64,000 nt of DNA from Zymoseptoria tritici IPO323 (GCF_000219625.1 NC_018211.1:124001-188000), one strand, 5' to 3'; shown: positions 41,345-53,135, numbered from the stretch's first letter. Made by a program: numbers and translations. The notes: a model not told the origin generated them from the sequence alone.

Positions 41345-43088
41345 TTATATGTACTTGTAAGGGTTCATGATCCCATTCTGTCAATCGGGTCAGCAAAATC
41401 CGGATGAGCGGGCAGAGAAGAGGGCATATACTCACGGGATCGTACAAATTCTTGATGTCCTTCATCAACTTGACCATGGTATCACTTCGGCTGTATCCAA
41501 TAAATTCCTTCTTCGCCAGTCCAAGGCCGTGCTCGGCAGATATACTTCCATTCCGCTTCTGTACCCACTCGAACACCCACGGCTCGAGTACTTTCTCGAC
41601 CTCCTTGTCGTATCGTCTTGTTGCTACGTTGATGTGTAGATTCGAGTCACCCATGTGGCCATATCCGATAACATCAATCACCGGCTTGCTCTCGTCCTCG
41701 GCGTCCATCATTCCTGATTCTTGGAACTTCGCGCGAGTCTCCTCGACGAGAGAATATAGCTCTGGCAGTGGGATTGAAAGGTCGTACTTGTAGACGCCAC
41801 CAAAGTGTTGTGATGCTTCACTCACACCTTCACGGCACGCCCAGAGATTTTGCGATTGTGTTTCGTTCTCTGCCACCACACCATCCTCAACAATGCCCTC
41901 GCCCATTACGTGTTCGAGAAATGCAGTGAGCTTCTCGCTATCGTGATCGGTGTTTGAGCCAGAGGTCTCAATGAGGCAGTAGAAGGGGTGCTCGCCTTGC
42001 AGTGGGAGTTTCGCGCCGGATGCACGTTTGTAGATTTGTTGGGAGTTGTTGTCCATGAGCTCGAAGGCCGAGAGGATTTCTTGTAGAGACTTCTTGGCCT
42101 CCTTGAAGGCTTCTTGAACTTTCTCGTATGATTCGAGACCAAAGTATGCAACGTTCACTGCGGGGCTGCGCTGCGGGCAGATGATGGAGACCGCAGTGAC
42201 AATTCCGATGGTACCTTCGCCACCAATGAAGAGCTGCTTCAAGTCATATCCAGTGTTGTTCTTTCGCAGCTTGCTCAGGTCATCAACGATAGTGCCATCG
42301 GGAAGGACAGCCTCCAGGCCAAGCACATTGCCGTGCAAGCTTCCATATCTCAGCAGTCTTAGACCACCCGCGTTCGTCGCAATGTTTCCACCGAGCTGAC
42401 ATGTTCCCTTTGCGCCCAGATCCAGAGGAAAGATATGGCCGCGCTCAGCCAAGTAGTTGTCCGCCGTCTCGAGAATGACTCCTGCGTCCGCGACAAGGAT
42501 GCCAGACACATCATCGAAATCGCGAACCTTGTTCATTCGTCCCAGATTTATGATGATCTCGTCGAAGACTGGTACAGATCCTCCCACGAGTCCTGTATTC
42601 CCTCCTTGTGGGTTCACCGCGATCATGTTCTCGTTACAGTATTTCAAGATCTTGCTGACCTGCTCTGTCGAACCTGGCTTCAACAAGAGCTTCGTTTGAC
42701 CACGATACTTGCGCATCCAGTCGGCATTATACGCTTCCAGATCGTCGGTCGCATCCTGATTCACTCCATCGATAATGGCATTGTCTACGCCCAGGACCTC
42801 GCGAAAGTACTTCACATCCTCGGCATTGATCTCCTTGAACCGCGAGTCTCGTTTGATGTTGGGATATGATTCCGTTGTGTATTTGATCTTCTTCTGGCTG
42901 ATACCGGATCGAGACGGCGGAGGACCTTCATCGGCGTTGGAGGCCGTCGTCGTTGCTTCTTGCGTCTGCCATCGTTGTTGTGAGGCGAGTCGTGATGCTT
43001 GAAGGCGGAGAGGAGGTGACTGCTGGAATGTGTTGTTGGCGAGGCGGAGACGCCGTAGGGACGGTATACAGCGGTGTATCGACGACAT
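41345..43088 (-). CDS. D-2-hydroxyglutarate dehydrogenase, FAD-linked, mitochondrial
   Basis: Oxidises D-2-hydroxyglutarate (yeast Dld2-type) or related D-2-hydroxyacids. Two exons: 41436-43088 and 41345-41377 (561 residues). An Arg-rich presequence spans residues 1-45. The PCMH-type FAD domain shows [11 protein letters not shown] and Ala-Thr-Asn-Ala-Gly-Gly. The C-terminal FAD-oxidase domain has [11 protein letters not shown] and Ser-Ala-Glu-His-Gly-Leu-Gly, the metal/substrate site. The 58-nt intron matters. Without it the frame runs on with an implausible tail; with it, a 33-nt last exon gives the family ending Asn-Gly-Ile-Met-Asn-Pro-Tyr-Lys. D-lactate dehydrogenase is the alternative name. 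Confidence 0.92.
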
Positions 43089-43407
43089 TGTGGTATGTTG
43101 TAAGAAGTGAGAGGAAGAGAGCGACAGTGAAACGGCACAAGTGTTTCTTCTTTGACAAGCACGTCATGGTAAAAGATTAACCGCACGTACGAGCTCAAGC
43201 GGGCCCGTCCGTCGAGCTTCGGACTCGCGTTTGGCGATTGCCTGTAGCTTCCATTGCTCGTGACAGCTTCAATCCATATCGATACATCCACTCCCATCAT
43301 CGCCAGAACATCCTCCATCTCGACTCACTGCCATCACCGGATACCTCGACGAATACAATCACATCCTCTCGACCACCCAACACCGATAAAACCTCCTCAC
43401 CGCCACC
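43089..43407. promoter_or_regulatory. Bidirectional promoter, dehydrogenase / proteasome alpha4
   Basis: 319 bases between two divergent starts. The right half is C/A-rich proteasome leader. No proteasome-type PACE element was recognised by eye. Confidence 0.5.
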
Positions 43408-44311
43408 ATGGCCAGCGGCTACGACCGCGCCCTCTCCGTCTTCTCCCCCGATGGCCACGTCTTTCAGGTCGAATATGCTCTCGAAGCCGTCAAGCGCGGC
43501 ACCTGCGCCGTAGCAGTCAAGGGCGCCGACGTCGTCGTTCTAGGCTGCGAGAAGCGATCCGCCCTCAAACTCCAAGACACCCGCATCACTCCTTCCAAGA
43601 TCAGCATGGTCGACACCCACGTCTGCCTCGCCTTCGCCGGTCTCAACGCCGATGCACGCATTCTCGTCGACAAAGCTCGTCTCGAAGCGCAATCACATCG
43701 TCTCACTGTGGAGGATCCCGTCAGCATTGAGTACATCACCAAATATGTGGCCGGCGTGCAACAGCGATACACCCAGAGTGGAGGAGTGCGGCCGTTTGGC
43801 ATCTCCACGCTCATCGTGGGTTTCGATCCTGGCAGCAAGGAGGCCAGACTATACCAGACCGAGCCATCAGGCATCTACTCCGCATGGTATGTCCACCAAT
43901 TGATGATGAGTGCTTCGGCCAAATGCTAATCGGATTGATCGATACAGGAAAGCCAACGCCATCGGCCGCTCCTCCAAAACCGTCCGCGAATTCCTCGAAC
44001 GCAATCACAAAGACGCCATGCCTCGCGACGACACAATCGAGCTGACCATCAAGTCCCTCCTTGAAGTCGTGCAGACCGGAGCCAAGAACATCGAGATCGC
44101 CATCATGGCACCAGGCAAGGGCGTGGAGATGCTGGCGGGTGAGGAGATTGAGAAGATTGTGGAGAAGATCAACACGGAGAAGGATGCTGCTGCGGAGGCG
44201 AACGCGAGCCGGAGAGGAGGTGCTAGAGGTGCTGCGGCGGCGGGTGATGCGAGCAGTGCGGATGGTGCGGCGCAAGTGCTGGCAAACAGACCTGCTGGCG
44301 GCGCGGAGTAG
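43408..44311 (+). CDS. PRE6: 20S proteasome subunit alpha4
   Basis: Structural alpha-ring subunit of the 20S proteasome. Two exons, 43408-43886 and 43948-44311 (280 residues). The N-terminal alpha signature [20 protein letters not shown] is complete. Phe-Ser-Pro-Asp-Gly-His and Val-Lys-Arg-Gly-Thr-Cys are characteristic of alpha4 (PSMA7/Pre6). Gly-Ile-Ser-Thr-Leu-Ile and [12 protein letters not shown] follow. The C-terminal 40 residues are an Ala/Gly-rich extension longer than the roughly 250-residue norm. The intron splits the Trp of Ser-Ala-Trp-Lys. Divergent from the dehydrogenase. Confidence 0.95.
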
Positions 44312-44787
44312 ATGATCATGGAGATGAGATGGGAACGAGCAAGGCGCCAACGAACAGGGAGGAATACAGAGATGTACAATATACCATCCTCCTCGCTCGT
44401 GTTGAGAAACGCGAATGAGAGATCAAAGATCCGATGCACGTTTATCCTCATGTCACACCATGTCCCACGAGAAGAAAATCATCGGAGAGATCGAGTCTGC
44501 ACTGCTAAGATGTGTTCATATTCCTGCAGACCTGCGACTGGCAGATCGAATCTTGCATGCCCGATAACTCGTACCATACATAGTCCCTCCCACACATCCG
44601 GGGTATTTCGAAACAGCAAAAGATATGAAAACCAGAAATCAGAAAAACGCCAGGCGGTCGTGCAACTCGCCATTCTGAACACTCTCCCATCCACCCATCA
44701 TTACACTTCGTCTCTCCTTCTCTCTCTGCATCTCGCATTGCTCTTTCAGGAAACCCTCAATCTGCATCAGATACCCCAGTAAGGCAA
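44312..44787. other. Convergent intergenic region
   Basis: 476 bases between the proteasome and demethylase stop codons. No gene recognised. Confidence 0.5.
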
Positions 44788-47700
44788 CTAACTTCTCTGG
44801 GCCTCCGGCTGCGCTGCATCCTGCTGCGGATTGGCGTTTGCATCACTCAATTGCGCTTCTGTGGTCGGGTGGACGGCATCGTCAAGCTGTGCGTTGACCA
44901 TACCACCCATACCTTCATCCTGATCGTGCACCAGGTCGGCGAACACATTGTCCATAGCTCCAGCGCTTTGCTGACTGCCACCGAACCCGGGACTGCTTAC
45001 GCCGGCGCTCGTGGCGAAGCCAGCGTGCGAGGTGGGTACTTCCAGTTGACGCTGCTTGGGCGAGTCGAATATATCAGCAGGCATGCCGCTGGAGATGGTG
45101 CTGCCTGCAGGTCGGCTGCTGAACTCCGGGCTGACGCTGCTGCGCGTGTTGCTGTCCTTGTCCTCGGGGCGCGTGGGAGCAGGTGTCTCAAACATGTCGC
45201 CCGAGCCAGTGTCGAACAAGTTTGGATCGAAGTTGTTCGGTGGAGGAGAACCGCCTGGAGGTGCTGGGTAGGAGAATTGACCTGGACTGCCCATGCGAGC
45301 TTCCCCCGTTGTGGCAGTAAAGCTATCATTTGCCGCAGCAGTGGTGAACTGATTTCCATACACATTGTTGACCATGGTCGTGCGCTCGCTTGGAGTTTCG
45401 TATCCGTGACCAGGATTGTGGGCCGCTGGAGCCGGTAACGATGCCATGCGCGCCTTGAAGGTCTCCAAATCGACGACCGCGGTAGGATCGTTCATCTCGA
45501 GAACAGCTTTGACCTTGAGCAGTCGGTCACGGTTGGCGTGAGGCTCGGATGCAAGGAAGTGGTCGACAATGGCGTTGCCAGCCAGACCTTCCAGAACGTG
45601 CAATGCCAAAGCAGTCATGTGCTTGAATTTGCGCGGAGGAGTCTCTCCCAATGGCTGCGCGGCGCCATTCTGGTGACTGCTAGACCCGGACGGACCTGGC
45701 GTCGCGGAGCCGGGAGGAGAGGCACTTGCATTCGAGCCTGGCATTTGCGATCCCATGGTATTCGACTGCTTGCGCTTCGCGACGTGCGGCTTCATCTTGT
45801 ATTGCGTGGGAAGGTGGTCGGGATTGGTAATCCCGAGGGAAGCCATCAGCTTCTGTTGCTTGGTCGGGCGCGGCTTGCGAGTAGAGCCAGAAGCTGCAAT
45901 AACGGGCGGCGGAACAGGCGCAACAGGGGCGAACTTGTGAAGCTCGCGTCGCAGGTAGTTTGTCTCTTCTGCGAGGAGGATGTCGGCACCTTCGATCTTT
46001 CGCAAGTAGAATCGCAGTACACCGACTTCGTCAGCAGTCGGAGGCATGGCGGGCTCGACGTAAGGCTTGATGAATTCGCGGAAGTTCTGACCATAGTTGC
46101 AGATATTTGCCAGCGTCTTCTCCTCTTCCGGCTGGAATGGCAGGGTCTCGAGCTCATCCTGCCACGCTTGGAGATCCTCAAGTCTTGGCCGCGCTGCATC
46201 GCGAGGGATCTTGACACGCCAGTCGCAGATGGGACAGGTATACTTGTCGTCCTCCTTGACCTTGCCTCGGGCAATCTTGAGGCACTTGCCGTGGTACCAC
46301 TCGTGGCAGAGTTCGCACTCGATCATCATGCCGGCTTCAGATCTGCGACAGATACAGAAAACATCTCTGCTAGAGCTGCTTCCTTCTGTCTGCGGAGCAC
46401 CTTCGCCTTCCTCGGGTGTGGCAGCACGAGATGACGGCTCTACTGGCCCGCGTGGCTTGTCGGTCAGATCGAAGCAGGACTCATTTCTCTTGTCAACCGT
46501 GATCATGTGCTGATGAAGAATATGCAACGGTGCATTGGCCTTTCCAAAGAGCTTCTTGCCTCGTCGCATCCAATCCTCGTGACGCTTGGACTCTTTCTCA
46601 AGGTCGATGGTACCATTGGGCTTACTCTGAAGTTCGTCCAGAGCGTCCATAACCTCCTTCATCTCGCGGTAATGAGGACGATTGCGGAACTCGGGATCCT
46701 TGCTTCGCTCAACCAGAGACTGTATCTTATCCTGCACTTCGCGCTGCTTCTTCAAGATAGCATCGACAGCCGCAAGTGTCTCTGGTGTGACCGGAAGCGT
46801 CGAAGCCTGCCGAGATAGCGCATCGAGCTGCTGGTAGTGCACTTGTTCGACAGCCATGAGCTCCTTTGACTTTTGCTCCCAGAGCTCTCCTTGAGCCTTG
46901 TGCTCGCGGAAGAATGCCATGTCGGGATTCGTGTCCGGTACCAGAAGCTCTTCGCCTTCCTTGATGTGCTTCTCGATTTCGCCAAGGGTCTGCTCTTGCC
47001 GGCCAGTCTCGGGGTTCGGGCGCTTCTCCTTGCCAGAGTCGTTCCATCTCAGTCGCTTCAACACACGCTCGAGCATGTCCATCTCCGGCATGTCCACGTG
47101 GAAGTCTCGACCGCGCTCAGCGAGCTCTTCGAAGTCCGCAGTCGTGCGGGAGAGAATGTCTCCAATGGCAGCGTTGGCATCTCTTTGAAACTCCTCAATG
47201 TTCTCGGCGCGTTCACGCAGGGTATTGATCTCTGGACAGTCAAAACCGATCTTGTCTGCGCTTGCCAGGAGGTTCTGGATATTCGAGACCTTGCGGAGTT
47301 CCTTGTCGCGCTCCTCAGCTTCGACCATCTTGGCAGTGCTCTTGCGGGCGGGCTTCTCGCTCTTGCGACGATTGGTCTGCTTGCGGGTGATGTAGCTAGT
47401 GGCCTCCTCGACCCACTCATTGCACCGATCCACAAAACGCCTCAAGTCTGCGAGTTGCGGCAGCTCATACTGAATCTTTTCGCCTTCTGCCAAGAGTGTT
47501 CTAAGGTGCCTGAGTGAAGGACGATCGTTCTCGTCCAGCTCACTGTCGACCTTCGCGGCCCACGTCTCGGGAATGTTGGCTTTGTCGACGGCTTTGCGGA
47601 CGATAGTCTTGAGGGGCTCATCCCCCATGCGATAGTAGAGCACATGGTCTTTGTACGCTCCTCCAGAGTATCGGTCCGCTTCGTTTGCTTCACAGCATTC

Positions 47701-50649
47701 GTAGCTACCAGCATGCAACAAGCACAGAACCTTGCCGGATCTCTTGCAAATGTAGCGTGAGAGATAGCAGTAAGATTTGCAGAACGTGCAGATGACCTCC
47801 TCTTCTTCGGTCGCAGGGTCGATCGTCTCGGGCTTTCCCTGGTAGCGAGGACCTTGGTAGGGTTCCTCTGCCGACGTACCGCTTTCGATGCTGGCGCTTG
47901 CACTCAGGAATTGCTGCCGCATGCCGAGCTCGTCATCACGCATACGTTCAAGAGCTGGGGCTAGCCACTTTGCAGTACGGATGGTCTGGTCGCGCGAAGC
48001 TGCGGTTAAGAGTAGCTCATCGTGGGAAAAGCATGGCTGCTTCCGGTAATCTCTCAATCGCTTGACACCCTCCTCTCCGAAAGGCTCCCAATCGGCAGGA
48101 GCGAAGTTTACGGCCTCGTTGAAGTTGAAGCCGTGGTTGAAACCAGCGTGGTACGCTTTCGGGAAGGTGACGACAAACTCGCCAGCATGCTGATCAACGG
48201 CATACACTCTCACGCCTGCCTTACGAAGCTTGTCGGGCTTGGCGAGTGTGACCAGCTGGAACAGCAGGTCCGGCTGAGTTTCGAAAAGCTCAGGCATGTC
48301 ATCTTTCAATGCTTGCTCAAATTTGGCGGTGTCCTCGCCAGGAATGCCGTACCAAGTCTTGGTCTCGCCGAAATGCTGGTAGTTTGCCGAGTACGTGAAA
48401 TGATCCTCGTTGTGCCAGCAGAAAGTGGAGAAAACCATGCCGACGTAAAGCCATGGCACTGTCATGCCAGAAATGTCAGACTTGATGTGCCGGAACAACG
48501 ACTCCTTGTCGAGTGGGAGAGTGTTGAGATTCCATGGATCGATAGAATAAGGATCGCGTGGGTGCTTCTCAATCGTCGGAAACCCGCTGCCATGCGTGGT
48601 TGAATGAATGTCGGCACCATATTCGACTTCGGTCGCGTCTGACAAATCGTCCACCAGACGCCAAAACTCGCGCTCAACGTCGTCCTCGACAAGAAAGTTC
48701 TTGTTTTCGTTGAACGGAGTAAACTGCCGTGGGATAGTCGAAAAGTGGTAATTCTTGAACTCGTTCGCTCTCCGTTGGAAGCCGGCAAGGGAGTACACGT
48801 CGCCTTCCTCAAAGCCGTACTCATTGGTACCGACCAAGCAGCGAGGGCAGTGCCACTCGTGTTCAGGCGCATGTGTGCGTGGAGGGTCCAGACATCCCAT
48901 ATGGTACACATTGTCGCAGCTCTCGCACTTGAGGAGTCGATGCGGGTCATCGCCTTTGCCGCATGTTTCGCACATCTCGCCCGGTCGAAAGTCCACACGA
49001 TCACGGACGGCTTGAAAGCGCGCTGCAGACATGCGTGAGTGATGCATGTTGCTACCAGCAACCGTAGGCACATCTTTCCGCAAGCGCTTGCTTCGCCTGT
49101 TGATGAGGTCAACCTCGTCGGGAGTCAATTCGGAATGCTGTCGCTTCAGTGCCGCAAGCCCGGTCGGATTCGGTGCGATTAATTGTGGATTGCTAGACGG
49201 TCCGTTCTCGGGAAGCTGGTGGGCTTGATGAGGAGGCTGTGGCGTTCCATTACTTGGCAGGAGTCCGTTCATTCCGTTGACAGGCATGAAGCTCGGGGTG
49301 GGGGCTGGCGGTGGTGGATGAGCGTTTACTGAGGTGAACCCGCCAGCGTTGACTGGCGTGAAGCCACCGGCATTAACGGGTGTGAACCCGCCTGTGGTCG
49401 GTGGCTGAGGTTGATGCGGCATGGGCTGGTTGGGGTGAGGCTGACTTGAGTGAGGAGGCGGCATCGATTGAGGAGTGTGGTGAGGTGTCGTATGCTGGTG
49501 AGTCTGGTGCTGCGGCATGGATTGTGGGGTATGATGTTGCTGCATGTGCTGTGGACCGTGGTGCTGCTGCGGCATATGTTGGGCAGGATGATGCTGCATG
49601 GGAGCGAACTGTGGTTGTCCGAATGCGAATGGCGACTGCGAAGGACTGTGGCTGTGGCCGTTGAGAGACGCATTGAGAGCAGCCGATGCCTGCAGTGTCG
49701 GAGTATGCTCATGCGACGCGGAGCCTGGAGGTCGCTTCGCCGGTGAAGGACCGGGTGAGGGAGTATACGGTCCACCATTCATCATCTCCATCTGGTGCTG
49801 TACCCCTGGCTTGGCCAAGCGCAGGTACTCCTCATATGGGAACAGCCACTTCTGGTATGAGTTCTTCAACGATGTGGACAATGAAGACATGATCTTTCCG
49901 CTGTATCCGAGATCTCGCCCGACTTCAGCCCATCTCTTGCTCTTGCACACGAGATCGAACCCTCCTTTGCGCTCGACTGTCTTCTTCAGGCGGTACAAAT
50001 CGAGTGGTCGCTTGTCGACGCTTGGGAAGCGATTGAGGTTGTGGCCATTTTGCTTGTGGAATTTGGCCAGCTGGTCGAGATAGTCGTTATTTACTCGGTT
50101 GCCTCCTTCAACAGAGTTGAGCTCCTGTCGACGGGTTCGGAAGTGGAATCGCTGTAGAAGACATGTTAGCGGGGCGATCACAGTCGTTAAAAGTTGAATG
50201 TTTCTTACCTCAGTATTGATTGCGAATGGTGGATTCCAGGCGTCTGGTGGAATGATCTTCACAATACCGTACTTGCTGCCCTCGGGTGCAATCTTGCGCA
50301 TGTACTCCATCGGATCACGAAACTCTTCCTCCGTAGGTCTGAAGACTGGCGCATTTGGGATATCGAACAGCCGGTGACTGCGTGGCTTCTCGTCCGTACG
50401 TCGCTTTGGGTGCCCGCGACGCTCTACAGTTGTCATATCAAGCGGCTCAGCCCGTCGAGCACTGAGCGGGATTGCATGGTTGTTGCCAGATGGCGGACCG
50501 TTCAACGTGCCAGGAGCGGAGGGTGTTGCGGTTTTGGTGGGCACCTTTGGTGCGCTCATGCTCGAAGAGCCAGCCACTGCAGCTGTGGGAGAATCTCGAG
50601 CTGCCATCATTTGCGGCGGAGGCCCGCCGACGCTCGGTGGGACGACCAT
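44788..50649 (-). CDS. KDM5/JARID1-type histone H3K4 demethylase
   Basis: Nuclear Fe(II)/2-oxoglutarate demethylase of H3K4me3/me2 (Lid2-type). Two exons, 50209-50649 and 44788-50151; the 57-nt intron keeps the frame (1934 residues). Domains in order: JmjN (about 90-145), ARID (155-265), a Pro/Gln/His-rich linker with repeats (270-520), PHD1 (Cys-Glu-Thr-Cys-Gly, about 540-600), JmjC (about 720-890) and a C5HC2 zinc finger (about 960-1020). A PLU-1-like helical region (1030-1380), a second PHD (Cys-Ile-Cys-Arg-Arg, about 1440-1490) and a disordered Pro/Ser/Gln tail follow. Iron ligands are visible: His and Glu in Trp-His-Asn-Glu-Asp-His, and the distal His in Tyr-His-Ala-Gly-Phe-Asn-His. The enzyme is therefore likely active. 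Head-to-head with SLX1. Confidence 0.95.
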   Translation of the reverse strand: MVVPPSVGGPPPQMMAARDSPTAAVAGSSSMSAPKVPTKTATPSAPGTLNGPPSGNNHAIPLSARRAEPLDMTTVERRGHPKRRTDEKPRSHRLFDIPNAPVFRPTEEEFRDPMEYMRKIAPEGSKYGIVKIIPPDAWNPPFAINTEVRNIQLLTTVIAPLTCLLQRFHFRTRRQELNSVEGGNRVNNDYLDQLAKFHKQNGHNLNRFPSVDKRPLDLYRLKKTVERKGGFDLVCKSKRWAEVGRDLGYSGKIMSSLSTSLKNSYQKWLFPYEEYLRLAKPGVQHQMEMMNGGPYTPSPGPSPAKRPPGSASHEHTPTLQASAALNASLNGHSHSPSQSPFAFGQPQFAPMQHHPAQHMPQQHHGPQHMQQHHTPQSMPQHQTHQHTTPHHTPQSMPPPHSSQPHPNQPMPHQPQPPTTGGFTPVNAGGFTPVNAGGFTSVNAHPPPPAPTPSFMPVNGMNGLLPSNGTPQPPHQAHQLPENGPSSNPQLIAPNPTGLAALKRQHSELTPDEVDLINRRSKRLRKDVPTVAGSNMHHSRMSAARFQAVRDRVDFRPGEMCETCGKGDDPHRLLKCESCDNVYHMGCLDPPRTHAPEHEWHCPRCLVGTNEYGFEEGDVYSLAGFQRRANEFKNYHFSTIPRQFTPFNENKNFLVEDDVEREFWRLVDDLSDATEVEYGADIHSTTHGSGFPTIEKHPRDPYSIDPWNLNTLPLDKESLFRHIKSDISGMTVPWLYVGMVFSTFCWHNEDHFTYSANYQHFGETKTWYGIPGEDTAKFEQALKDDMPELFETQPDLLFQLVTLAKPDKLRKAGVRVYAVDQHAGEFVVTFPKAYHAGFNHGFNFNEAVNFAPADWEPFGEEGVKRLRDYRKQPCFSHDELLLTAASRDQTIRTAKWLAPALERMRDDELGMRQQFLSASASIESGTSAEEPYQGPRYQGKPETIDPATEEEEVICTFCKSYCYLSRYICKRSGKVLCLLHAGSYECCEANEADRYSGGAYKDHVLYYRMGDEPLKTIVRKAVDKANIPETWAAKVDSELDENDRPSLRHLRTLLAEGEKIQYELPQLADLRRFVDRCNEWVEEATSYITRKQTNRRKSEKPARKSTAKMVEAEERDKELRKVSNIQNLLASADKIGFDCPEINTLRERAENIEEFQRDANAAIGDILSRTTADFEELAERGRDFHVDMPEMDMLERVLKRLRWNDSGKEKRPNPETGRQEQTLGEIEKHIKEGEELLVPDTNPDMAFFREHKAQGELWEQKSKELMAVEQVHYQQLDALSRQASTLPVTPETLAAVDAILKKQREVQDKIQSLVERSKDPEFRNRPHYREMKEVMDALDELQSKPNGTIDLEKESKRHEDWMRRGKKLFGKANAPLHILHQHMITVDKRNESCFDLTDKPRGPVEPSSRAATPEEGEGAPQTEGSSSSRDVFCICRRSEAGMMIECELCHEWYHGKCLKIARGKVKEDDKYTCPICDWRVKIPRDAARPRLEDLQAWQDELETLPFQPEEEKTLANICNYGQNFREFIKPYVEPAMPPTADEVGVLRFYLRKIEGADILLAEETNYLRRELHKFAPVAPVPPPVIAASGSTRKPRPTKQQKLMASLGITNPDHLPTQYKMKPHVAKRKQSNTMGSQMPGSNASASPPGSATPGPSGSSSHQNGAAQPLGETPPRKFKHMTALALHVLEGLAGNAIVDHFLASEPHANRDRLLKVKAVLEMNDPTAVVDLETFKARMASLPAPAAHNPGHGYETPSERTTMVNNVYGNQFTTAAANDSFTATTGEARMGSPGQFSYPAPPGGSPPPNNFDPNLFDTGSGDMFETPAPTRPEDKDSNTRSSVSPEFSSRPAGSTISSGMPADIFDSPKQRQLEVPTSHAGFATSAGVSSPGFGGSQQSAGAMDNVFADLVHDQDEGMGGMVNAQLDDAVHPTTEAQLSDANANPQQDAAQPEAQRS

Positions 50650-51352
50650 GTCGGCGATGAGGGGGCGCTGCGGCCCAGGCAGGATGGTCGCTCAGCGGTG
50701 GAGATGTATCGTGGACGAAATTGAAGCGGATCAGGTGGATCGTGGCGCATGGAGCGGTGCGAGGTCAGAGGGGTCACTTGCGAATTTCGGGCAATGTAAC
50801 TCGATGTCGAGGTCCGTTGGAAGGGGTGCTCAAGTGCGAGAAATCTGGTCTGCTCTGGGTGTTAGAGTTGCGTCGAGGCAATTGGCGATCTGGGCTGGTC
50901 CAGTCGCTCAAGTTGGCGGAATACGTCGATATGGCGAAAGGTGGGAGGAAGGCAAGGTATGAGTTGGAATGCGAGGATGGATCTCAAGGAGCGACTCTGG
51001 CCCTCCGATATTCTGGTAGCGTGACGTAAAATGCGCAGTCGACCCGCGGTACCGAACGCAAGTTCTGTTCTTGGGTCAGAATGTGAGCTCGGGCTGCTTG
51101 GAGTTGGAGAGCGATCTGTGGTCATGTGGTTGGAAATATCGTCCGCAAGGCAAGGCACGAGGCAAACTTGTCGGACTCATCGTGACTTCCGCTCATCTGG
51201 CCCGAGGGAGGTGATGTCGAGATTCTAGATCCGGCAGGCGGACTTGACTCCGCTTTCAGGCAGAACCCACGCCAACTTCACGTCTTCGGCTGGCTGGCTC
51301 ACTCGACAAGACGATGTCGTCGATGTGCGCCTGTGCATAACATCACAATGCC
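50650..51352. promoter_or_regulatory. Bidirectional promoter, KDM5-type gene / SLX1
   Basis: 703 bases between divergent start codons. No additional gene seen; frames reading through it are extensions of neighbouring genes or noise. Confidence 0.5.
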
Positions 51353-52647
51353 ATGGAGAAGACAATCCCGCCCATCCCGGCGTTCTATGCCTGCTACCTG
51401 CTTCGATCGATAGCACGTCACTCCTCCACATACATCGGCAGCACGCCGAATCCTCCGCGACGGCTCAAACAACACAATGGAGAGGCCAAGGGCGGCGCGG
51501 TCCGGACGTCGAGAGACACTCTTCGACCATGGGAGATGACATGTTTAGTGACCGGCTTTCCCAGCAAGATCGCAGCTCTGCAATTCGAGTGAGTGACTGC
51601 GGTCATCGATTGTGTCTGGCCTCTTTGTGTACAAATGCTGATGGTGACATTGCTTTCCTTAGATGGGCATGGCAGAATCCAAACTTGACTCGCCATATCG
51701 CAGTCGACTCTCGCATCACACAAACAAAGATGAAAACCCGCATATCTCCAAAGTCGGGTAAAATGCGAAAACGTGCTGCTCGACCACGACTGTGCTTGAC
51801 GGATCGACTGGCCAATCTCCATCTCCTCCTCCGAGCGAAGAGCTTCGAGAGATGGCCGCTCAAGCTCACATTCTTCTGCGAGGATGTACATCGCATGTGG
51901 GTGAGATGGACGACTCACCAGTTTGAGAACCTCCGACCAGGCTTCGAAGTAACCATGGATGAATCCAGTCGTGCGCCTGCAAAGAAAGACCAGGACGAGA
52001 CCGAAGCTCTACCTGCCGATGCTCCGATTGGAATCAATGCGCTCGATTTGGGCTACACAGCCTTGAAGCCGCAACTCGAGAAGACTCAAGGTCTTCTAGG
52101 CCAGCCAGCGGCCCCGGAATGTGCAATCTGTCGCACAAGCACTCCCGCCACCGGTGCAGCGACTTTGGTGTGTCATCGTGAGAGCTGTACCGCCGTCATG
52201 CATCTACAGTGCTTATCCTCCGCATTTCTGAAAGCGGAAGGCTCCGCCGATGCGCTCGTGCCAACCAAAGGACAATGCCCGGAATGCAAAGGCGAGCTTC
52301 ATTGGGTCGACTTGGCGAAGGAACTCAGCTTACGCATGCGCGGCGAAAAAGAAGTGAAAGCACTGTTCAAGCCAAAGCGTGGCAAGAAAGCTGCTGCTCC
52401 TTCAGCGGTGCAGGACGAATCAGAGGTGTCCTCCGATGATGATCCACTGGACCTTGTGCCGGAAGACGAAGATGAGTGGCAGGTGCAGGCAGATAGCAGT
52501 GATGACGAGATTGACAGGAACAAGATCCGGAGTGATCCAAGCGTCGGACGTGCTTCGGCGGCTTTCAGGCGACCGGCGTTGGTGCAGAGCTATTCGGAGC
52601 CTGTGATTGAGGACAGTGAATGGGATGACGCCGAGCTTGTGGTGTGA
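51353..52647 (+). CDS. SLX1: Structure-specific endonuclease catalytic subunit SLX1
   Basis: Nuclease subunit of SLX1-SLX4, which cuts branched DNA during repair and recombination. Two exons, 51353-51588 and 51663-52647 (406 residues). The GIY-YIG domain is at residues 10-95: [21 protein letters not shown], then Trp-Glu-Met. The intron falls in Phe-Glu-Trp-Ala-Trp-Gln. The C-terminal RING/PHD-like zinc domain (Cys-Ala-Ile-Cys-Arg, Cys-His-Arg-Glu-Ser-Cys, His-Leu-Gln-Cys, Cys-Pro-Glu-Cys) is at about 245-310. An acidic tail rich in Ser-Asp-Asp-Asp follows, longer than in yeast. Confidence 0.94.
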
Positions 52648-53135
52648 GATGGATGAAAGACAGGGCCTGCATCGTCACATGAAATCACAAGCAAGGCAAG
52701 TACATACGATGTATCTTCCATTGTGAGGACTTGCCGATAACATCATGGCCCTCGACCACCCTTTCGATGCACCGGCCAAACATCAACTTCAACAAGTACT
52801 CGACTTCGTGGCACTTAAGACAGACATCAACGATCGAGAACTCAACACACAATCGGTTCCTTCAACACCGCCTTCCCCATCAATACACCGGCACATAGCA
52901 CCAGTATCGACGGCATTGCAATGAACATTTGAATCCACCGCATTCAAGTCAGCCACGGGGTACGTCGCATGATTGTACAGGAAACTACGCAATCATATCT
53001 CTGACATGTGCTAGATCGTGGCTTGAAGACGAGTTCAATATCAACGCACTGGACAGTTCCAGCCAGAACCACGAGACCACACTATCACCGACCTCGCCCA
53101 TCATCTTCGCGCACGACCACGCAACAATCGAAGCA
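52648..53135. other. Intergenic
   Basis: 488 bases, with an AT-normal, C/A-rich leader before the BTB gene. A short frame around 52745 has no protein-like features. Confidence 0.5.
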
